A stretch of 10,908 bases of DNA, from contig JBLIBC010000066.1 of the NCBI GenBank assembly GCA_047632015.1, forward strand, positions 1 to 10,908, read 5' to 3'. Each line of letters begins with the position of its first letter. Position 1 is the first letter of the stretch. The notes under the pieces are model-generated. The model did no database searches. It had not been told where the DNA came from and was given only the letters and a program-made list of their open reading frames with translations. Of this stretch, positions 6,198 to 10,908 are shown in pieces. A program made the position numbers and the translations under genes. Origin of the DNA: JBLIAZ01 sp047632015. GTDB taxonomy: Bacteria; Bacteroidota; Bacteroidia; Flavobacteriales_C; GCA-002722245.

Positions 6198-7001
6198 TTA
6201 TTTGATTAAAATTTCAACTCTTCTGTTTTTTTTCATTTCATTTTCATCCTTAGGTTTAGGAAACTGCATTTTTGTATTACCAAAACCTTGGTGTGCCATT
6301 CTTTTTTGTTTGATGCCATTTTTAACAAGGTAATCGTATACTGCCTTGGCTCTGTTTTCTGACAGTTTTTGAAATGCAGGAATGTTTTTTTCTTTTGGCC
6401 CATTAACGTGACCTTGAATTTTAATAGAAAGTTCTTGTCTTGTATTCATTAAATGCAGCAAATGTTCAAGTTCCACATAAGAGGACTTCATGAACTTGCT
6501 TTTGTTGGGGTAAAAATTCAGCTTGTTTAAGCTGAATTTAGTGCCTTTTGTAATTGGTTTTTGAAGCCAGTCAGGTTTGGTTTTGTTTACTGTATTGGTT
6601 ATGGTGATAGTACCTCTTCCTTTGCAGTTTTTTCCTGAAACATAATGATGGCGAAGTGGGCTGTTATGAATTATTCTTGAAGCTTTGCTACAACTGTTGC
6701 AAAAACAAATACCGGAGAACATTTGTGCTTCGGTAAGTAAAAATTGTCCTTTAATGTTGAATACTTGTGGGTTGTTACTCTTGCAATTTATGCTGTCGTG
6801 ATGGAAAGACCAACTTTCACAAGGAAGATTAACGGTGTAAGTATCAATTATACTGTCTGCAGTAATTTTAAAATACAGGTCAGGTTCATCAAAAGTGATG
6901 TTGGATAATTGCTTGATGTTAATGGTGTCCATGTTAGAGCAGTCATTAAATTGACCAAAGCAATTCATGCAGACAAGTAAGTAAATTGTAAGAAGTTTCA
7001 T
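6198..7001 (-). CDS. Exported Cys-rich protein with C-terminal OmpA-like domain
   Basis: This 267-residue envelope protein has a signal peptide (MKLLTIYLLVCMNCFGQ, residues 1-17). There is no clear lipobox use, although C11 and C14 fall inside the signal. The middle part (about 18-150) is not recognised. It is rich in cysteine (C21, C61, C73, C99, C101, C104, C126, including CFCNSC), suggesting disulfides or metal binding. From about residue 155 the C-terminal OmpA-like fold is clear: LNFYPNKSKF, IKIQGHVNG, LSENRAKAVYDYLVKNGI, HQGFGNTK, KKNRRVEI. That fold normally binds peptidoglycan. The diaminopimelate-contacting Asp of the usual GHTD is Asn here (GHVN, N200), while the Arg of LSENRA (R217) is kept, so binding may be altered. 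It lies between the DUF151 operon and the acidic lipoprotein gene, and is probably transcribed alone. Confidence 0.9.
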   Translation of the reverse strand: MKLLTIYLLVCMNCFGQFNDCSNMDTINIKQLSNITFDEPDLYFKITADSIIDTYTVNLPCESWSFHHDSINCKSNNPQVFNIKGQFLLTEAQMFSGICFCNSCSKASRIIHNSPLRHHYVSGKNCKGRGTITITNTVNKTKPDWLQKPITKGTKFSLNKLNFYPNKSKFMKSSYVELEHLLHLMNTRQELSIKIQGHVNGPKEKNIPAFQKLSENRAKAVYDYLVKNGIKQKRMAHQGFGNTKMQFPKPKDENEMKKNRRVEILIK

Positions 7002-7073
7002 TTTTGGTAATTAGCAACAATAAAAGACAAGGGTGAATTTTGCATTACGTTTTTTTAGCTAACTATAAAGCAT

Positions 7074-7107
7074 AAAAAAAGCCGTTTCAAATGAAACAGC
7101 TTTTTTT
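7074..7107 (-). terminator. Rho-independent terminator after the acidic lipoprotein gene
   Basis: An A7-GC run (7074-7082) pairs with GC-T7 (7099-7107), and GTTTC (7084-7088) pairs with GAAAC (7093-7097), around a four-base loop with one c-a mismatch. On the - strand the hairpin lies 17 bases past the lipoprotein stop and ends in a run of seven T. The A/T flanks would also allow function on the + strand, but no + strand gene leads into it. Confidence 0.75.
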
Positions 7108-7124
7108 GTTTTTTTGAGCGAATT

Positions 7125-7364
7125 TTAGTGCTCGTGTCCTTCATGAGCTTCTTCAGCAGCTGCTTCTTCAACAACTTCTTCAGTTGCATTAGAATCTACT
7201 GCTTCTTCAGTCGTTGCTTCAACAGCTTCAACTTCTTCAGTTGCTGGAGCTTCTTCTGTTGTTACTTCTTCTGTTGTTGCTTCTTCAGCATGAGCTGCTT
7301 CAGGAGTACCACCACAAGATGCCATAAGTGCTACTACTGCGAATGATAAAAGTACCTTTTTCAT
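7125..7364 (-). CDS. Small, extremely acidic lipoprotein with His-rich end
   Basis: This 79-residue protein begins with a lipoprotein signal (MKKVLLSFAVVALMASC), with lipobox LMASC and lipidated C17. The mature 63 residues are a low-complexity chain of Glu, Ala, Thr and Val, with irregular TTEE/ATEE units. I count 21 Glu and one Asp, with no Lys and no Arg at all. It ends in HEGHEH. It is probably disordered and membrane-anchored. Short Glu/Ala/Thr-rich lipoproteins like this are common in Bacteroidota without a known function. The His/Glu tail could bind divalent metal, which is inference. The gene has its own likely promoter (7411-7439) and a strong terminator (7074-7107), so it is a single-gene unit. 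The antisense reading of its repeats is also open, but it is only a shadow of the biased codons. Confidence 0.85.
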   Translation of the reverse strand: MKKVLLSFAVVALMASCGGTPEAAHAEEATTEEVTTEEAPATEEVEAVEATTEEAVDSNATEEVVEEAAAEEAHEGHEH

Positions 7365-7410
7365 ATTGTAAATATTTTAAAAACCGTTAATAATAGCTGC
7401 TAAAGTATGA

Positions 7411-7439
7411 AAAAAGTACATATAAATGAAGTTTGACAA
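7411..7439 (-). promoter_or_regulatory. Possible promoter for the acidic lipoprotein gene
   Basis: On the - strand, TTG (7439-7437) is followed after 18 bases by TACTTTTT (7418-7411), one mismatch from TAnnTTTG. Transcription would start near 7405, giving a leader of about 40 bases before the ATG at 7364. Confidence 0.35.
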
Positions 7440-7534
7440 GTTTAAGTTGGTTTTTTACTGGACGAATGATGAAGTTTTTAATTCAAAATTAAAAATATCC
7501 ACATCAAGAAAGCAGTACTTGGAGCTGCTATGCG

Positions 7535-7542
7535 TACCTTTG
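7535..7542 (+). promoter_or_regulatory. -7 promoter box for the acyl-CoA reductase gene
   Basis: TACCTTTG is a full TAnnTTTG match that ends 24 bases before the ATG at 7567, followed by a G+C-rich start region (GGGCCGC). No TTG is found at the ideal distance; the nearest, 7519-7521, is only 13 bases upstream. The call therefore rests on the -7 box and its position. Confidence 0.38.
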
Positions 7543-7566
7543 GGGCCGCACAAAAGCTGTTAAGTG

Positions 7567-8610
7567 ATGGATATCAATAAGCGAATAAAATGTTTTGTTA
7601 ATACTGGGGAATCAATTCGTAAGGTGTTGAACGCTAGTGATTACAAAGGTTTGAATTTAGATAGTGAAAAACGATTGTTTGACATGATACCTATTGCTTT
7701 CCACAGGAATGCTTGGTTTTCCGAGTACAGTGTTCGGAATTCGTTACAGGGTCTGGTTGACATGTTGAGTGAAAGTGATTTATTAGAATGGCTCAGTTTG
7801 AATTTAGCTGCCATTAAGGAAAAAACAACTGTTGCGAGGATTGGAATTGTGATGGCTGGTAATTTACCTTTAGTAGGATTTCACGATTTACTTTGTGTGT
7901 TGCTAGCGGGAGAGTATGCTGTACTTAAAATGAGTTCAGACGATTCTGAGCTACTTCCAGTGATATTAAATATCCTAGAGGCACATGATGATTCGATCAC
8001 AAAAAAATATCACATTGAAAAAGAAGGGATTAAAAATGTGGACAAAATAATTGCCACAGGAAGCGATAATACGGCCAGGTATTTTGAATATTATTTTGCA
8101 AAGTATCCCAGTGTCATTAGGAAAAGCAGGACTTCACTTGCTGTTATTCATGAGGGGTTTTCGGAGGCTGATATCAGTAAACTTGCTGAGGACATGTTTA
8201 AATACTATGGTTTAGGGTGTCGGAATGTGTCCAAATTGTTTTTGCCAAAAGGTTTTGATGTACCGTATCTAATTGATCATTTACGTTCCTATGAAAGCAA
8301 AATGGACAATATTAAATATTACAATAATCTTGAGTATCATAAGTCGATATTGTTAATCAATGGAGAGGCATTTTTGGATGGTGGCTTCTTTTTAATGAGG
8401 GAATCAAAGGAGTTATTCTCTCCAATTTCTATTACAAACTATGAGTTTTATGATTCAATGGAAGAGGTAGAGCTTTTTATTCAGGAACATGAATTGCAAA
8501 TTCAATGTGTGGTTGGCAAAAATTCAGAGGTTGAGTTTGGAAAAGCGCAGTCTCCAAAATTATGGGATTATGCCGATAAAGTAGATATAATGAAGTTCTT
8601 GTTAGAATAA
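7567..8610 (+). CDS. LuxC-family acyl-CoA reductase
   Basis: This 347-residue protein belongs to the LuxC-type acyl-CoA reductases, which use NADPH to turn an acyl thioester into a fatty aldehyde. Visible family segments are GIVMAGNLPLVGFHDLL (residues 93-109), VLKMSSDDSELLPVIL (119-134), ATGSDNTARYFEYYF (163-177) and YYGLGCRNVSKLF (213-225). C218 in the last segment is the likely acyl-accepting nucleophile. No luciferase or other lux gene is present, so this is the widespread Bacteroidota housekeeping-type homologue whose substrate is unknown. The length is near the usual 340-360. ATG 7567 is preferred over the adjacent GTG 7564, which directly follows an in-frame TAA (7561-7563). valS follows after 49 bases with its own promoter motif. 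No ferredoxin gene lies beside it, although I recall that arrangement in relatives. Confidence 0.88.
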   Translation: MDINKRIKCFVNTGESIRKVLNASDYKGLNLDSEKRLFDMIPIAFHRNAWFSEYSVRNSLQGLVDMLSESDLLEWLSLNLAAIKEKTTVARIGIVMAGNLPLVGFHDLLCVLLAGEYAVLKMSSDDSELLPVILNILEAHDDSITKKYHIEKEGIKNVDKIIATGSDNTARYFEYYFAKYPSVIRKSRTSLAVIHEGFSEADISKLAEDMFKYYGLGCRNVSKLFLPKGFDVPYLIDHLRSYESKMDNIKYYNNLEYHKSILLINGEAFLDGGFFLMRESKELFSPISITNYEFYDSMEEVELFIQEHELQIQCVVGKNSEVEFGKAQSPKLWDYADKVDIMKFLLE

Positions 8611-8612
8611 CC

Positions 8613-8644
8613 TTGAAATTATAAACTTGAGTTTATTAACTTTG
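8613..8644 (+). promoter_or_regulatory. Promoter for valS
   Basis: TTG at 8613-8615 is followed after 21 bases by TAACTTTG at 8637-8644, a full match to the Bacteroidota -7 consensus. It would start transcription only about 10 bases before the valS ATG at 8660, so the leader is very short and no T-box or attenuator can fit downstream of it. Confidence 0.5.
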
Positions 8645-8659
8645 CAAAAAATTATTTAA

Positions 8660-10908
8660 ATGTCAATAGCAAGTAAGTATCAGCCATCGGAGGTTGAGGG
8701 TAAGTGGTATAAATACTGGATGGATAATGAGTTTTTTAAAAGTGTTCCTGATGAACGGGAAGCATACTCAATCGTTATTCCCCCGCCAAATGTAACAGGA
8801 CAATTGCATTTAGGTCATACCTTAAATAATACTTTACAGGATGCATTAATTAGACGAGCTAGGTTGCAAGGTAAAAATGCGTGTTGGGTACCAGGTACTG
8901 ATCATGCATCCATTGCGACGGAAAACAAAGTGTTAGAGCTCTTGGCAGAACAAGGTATCAAAAAGGAAGATTTAACGCGTGAAGAGTTTTTAAAGCACGC
9001 GTGGGATTGGACTGATAAATACGGGGGGATAATATTAAAACAACTTCAACGGTTAGGAGCTTCATGTGATTGGGATAGGACTAAGTTCACAATGGACAAG
9101 GATATGTACGATTCTGTGATTAAAGTGTTTGTTGATTTATATAGCAAAGGACAAATTTACAGAGGAATCCGGATGGTGAACTGGGATCCTAAAAGGAAAA
9201 CTGCATTGTCTGATGAGGAGGTGTATTATACCGATGAAAACTCCAGGTTGTTTCATGTGTCGTATGACATTGAGGGGAGTGACGAAAAAATTACCATTGC
9301 CACTACAAGACCTGAAACCATTTTGGGAGATACTGCTATTTGTGTTAATCCAAATGACAGCAGATACACTCATTTAAAAGGGAAAAATGCTGTTGTTCCA
9401 CTTATAAAAAGAAGTATTCCTATCATTTTTGATGAATACGTTGACATGGAGTTTGGTACGGGAGCATTAAAGGTAACGCCCGCTCACGATATCAATGATT
9501 ATCAATTGGGGCAAAAGCACAATTTGGAGATCATTGATATACTAAATGATGATGGAAGCTTAAGTGAGCAAGCACAATTGTTTGTTGGTGAAGACAGGTT
9601 TAAAGCAAGAAAATTGATTGTTAAAGCTATTGAGGAATCAGGAGCTTTAGTTGAGATAGAAAACATAAAAAATAAGGTTTCAAGATCTGAAAGGTCAAAG
9701 GAAATTATTGAGCCAAAACTTTCGATGCAATGGTTTTGTAAAATGAAAGATATGGCGGAGCCTGCGCTTAAAGAGGTGCTAGAGGGAGACATAGATTTTT
9801 TTCCTAAAAACTCTGAAAACACCTACCGTCATTGGATGGGAAACATCAATGATTGGTGCATTAGTCGACAATTGTGGTGGGGGCAACAAATCCCCGCTTA
9901 TTTTTATGGGGCTGGAGTGAACGATTTTGTGGTTGCTCAAACTGCCGATGAGGCATTGAGTTTAGCTAAAGATAAATCTGGAAACTCAAACCTTACTGTT
10001 GAAGAACTAAGACAGGATGCAGATGTAATGGATACGTGGTTTTCTTCGTGGTTGTGGCCGATGAGTGTTTTCAATGGAATAATGGAGCCAGAGAATGAAG
10101 AGTTTAATTATTACTATCCAACAAATGTGCTTGTAACAGGGCAGGATATAATTTTCTTTTGGGTGGCCAGGATGATCATGAGTGGATTGGAATATAAAAA
10201 ACAGTATCCTTTTAAGGATGTATATTTTACGGGTTTAGTTAGAGATAAGCAAGGACGTAAAATGTCTAAAAGTTTAGGGAATTCTCCTGATTTATTTGAA
10301 ACGTTTGATAAATATAGTGCTGACGGAGTTCGTTTAGGAGTGCTGTTATGTTCACCAGCAGGAAATGATTTATTATATGACGAAAAGTTAAGTGAGCAAG
10401 GAAGGAATTTTACCAATAAAATTTGGAATGTACTGCGTTTAATAAAAGGTTGGGAAATTGAAGATGAACCTATGGATGGTCGTTTTCAACCTGCTATTGA
10501 TTGGTTTGGAAACCGGTTCAATGAATCGTTAGCTAATATTGATGATGCGTACGATAAATACAGGGTGTCTGACGCAGCGATGGAGTTGTATAAGTTGATA
10601 TGGGATGACTTTTGTTCGTGGTATTTAGAAATGATAAAACCAGGATTTGAAAAGCCGATTTCAAAAGAATTGTACTTGGTGACTGTAGAGTATTTTGAGC
10701 AATTAATGGTGGTGTTACATCCGTTTATGCCTTTTATCACAGAGGAAATATGGCAAACTCTGAAAGAAAGGAAAGAGGGGGAAAGTATAATGGTTAGCGT
10801 TTGGCCAAAACCCATTAAAGTACAAGCTTCCGAACTAGAGTTTGGTGCTAAGTTTAAACAGCTAGTAACTGGTGTAAGGAACATTCGTGCACAACATGAG
10901 ATAAGTCC
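8660..10908 (+). CDS. valS: Valyl-tRNA synthetase, 3' end outside window
   Basis: The frame is open from ATG 8660 to the window end (749 complete codons). It would charge tRNA-Val with valine in the cytoplasm. The N-terminus (SKYQPSEVEGKWYKYW) is typical. The HIGH motif is HLGH at residues 50-53, within PPPNVTGQLHLGHTLN. The CP1 editing domain shows TIATTRPETILGDTAI (about 210-225) and FGTGALKVTPAHD ending at D277, the acid used to reject threonine. WCISRQLWWGQQIP and the KMSKS loop (residues 534-538, codons from 10259) complete the class I active site. The anticodon-binding part follows (FTNKIWNVLRL, then FMPFITEEIWQ). ValRS is usually about 870-950 residues, so roughly the last 120 or more, including the C-terminal coiled coil, are missing only because the window ends. 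I found no frameshift or stop. Confidence 0.97.
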   Translation, partial: MSIASKYQPSEVEGKWYKYWMDNEFFKSVPDEREAYSIVIPPPNVTGQLHLGHTLNNTLQDALIRRARLQGKNACWVPGTDHASIATENKVLELLAEQGIKKEDLTREEFLKHAWDWTDKYGGIILKQLQRLGASCDWDRTKFTMDKDMYDSVIKVFVDLYSKGQIYRGIRMVNWDPKRKTALSDEEVYYTDENSRLFHVSYDIEGSDEKITIATTRPETILGDTAICVNPNDSRYTHLKGKNAVVPLIKRSIPIIFDEYVDMEFGTGALKVTPAHDINDYQLGQKHNLEIIDILNDDGSLSEQAQLFVGEDRFKARKLIVKAIEESGALVEIENIKNKVSRSERSKEIIEPKLSMQWFCKMKDMAEPALKEVLEGDIDFFPKNSENTYRHWMGNINDWCISRQLWWGQQIPAYFYGAGVNDFVVAQTADEALSLAKDKSGNSNLTVEELRQDADVMDTWFSSWLWPMSVFNGIMEPENEEFNYYYPTNVLVTGQDIIFFWVARMIMSGLEYKKQYPFKDVYFTGLVRDKQGRKMSKSLGNSPDLFETFDKYSADGVRLGVLLCSPAGNDLLYDEKLSEQGRNFTNKIWNVLRLIKGWEIEDEPMDGRFQPAIDWFGNRFNESLANIDDAYDKYRVSDAAMELYKLIWDDFCSWYLEMIKPGFEKPISKELYLVTVEYFEQLMVVLHPFMPFITEEIWQTLKERKEGESIMVSVWPKPIKVQASELEFGAKFKQLVTGVRNIRAQHEIS

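Noticed and set aside
6193..6214. An A/T-only hairpin (AAATTTTA/TAAAATTT) over the OmpA-domain gene stop.
   Set aside because: It has no G-C pairs in the stem and only a short T tail; too weak to call a terminator.
7128..7346. A + strand ORF rich in Phe, Ser and Cys over the acidic lipoprotein gene.
   Set aside because: It is the complement of Glu/Ala/Thr-rich codons (GAA and GCT become TTC and AGC), a codon-bias shadow.
7426..7563. A 45-codon + strand ORF (starts MKFDKFKLVFYW) ending in TAA just before, and in frame with, the acyl-CoA reductase gene.
   Set aside because: It is unrecognised, and the likely -7 promoter box of the reductase gene (7535-7542) lies inside it. A second frame over its last part (KKAVLGAAMRTFGAAQKLL) looks equally protein-like. 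It is probably chance or a relic and is not listed as a gene.
9137..10884. Several - strand ORFs of 78-132 codons.
   Set aside because: All lie opposite the continuous valS frame, which has every class I synthetase motif; none has recognisable features.

Overview
The window reads as chromosomal DNA of a member of the Bacteroidota, most likely a Flavobacteriales-type (possibly marine) bacterium. The reasons are the low G+C content, genes without Shine-Dalgarno sequences, several promoter motifs of the Bacteroidota type (TTG, about 19 bases, TAnnTTTG), and the gene families: an S1 sulfatase, the DUF6428 arsenic-operon protein, a bifunctional-nuclease/UVR protein, a septoil-knot-like secreted peptide and a LuxC-type acyl-CoA reductase. 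No mobile element, CRISPR array, tRNA or rRNA was seen.

Layout. Positions 2-1525 (+) hold the 3' part of a secreted-type sulfatase that begins outside the window. Facing it at 1569-1712 (-) is a very small secreted protein whose conserved-looking C-terminal tail is cut off by an in-frame TAA. Positions 3295-1836 (-) are a compact arsenic-response operon, arsR, then a Cys-tailed DUF6428 protein, then a thioredoxin-type arsenate reductase. No arsenite efflux gene follows. A palindrome overlaps the arsR start codon. A thioredoxin-type glutathione peroxidase lies 60 bases upstream on the same strand (3904-3356).

Positions 3905-4245 form a 341-base gap. It holds a good + strand promoter, a 78-codon ORF whose tail resembles an outer-membrane beta-barrel, and a terminator-like hairpin. 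This is a possible overlooked small gene or the relic of a larger one. Next comes a two-gene unit on the - strand (6113-4246): a bifunctional nuclease with a UVR motif, then an M16 zinc peptidase. Two cell-envelope genes follow on the - strand: a Cys-rich OmpA-domain protein (7001-6198) and a tiny, extremely acidic lipoprotein (7364-7125) with a strong terminator.

The right end is on the + strand: a LuxC-family acyl-CoA reductase (7567-8610) and valS (from 8660, running off the window), each preceded by a TAnnTTTG box and a short leader.

Most of the window is ordinary chromosome. The items most worth a second look are the interrupted septoil-knot-like peptide, the pumpless arsenic operon with its Cys-rich protein and start-overlapping palindrome, and the small transcription unit in the 3905-4245 gap.
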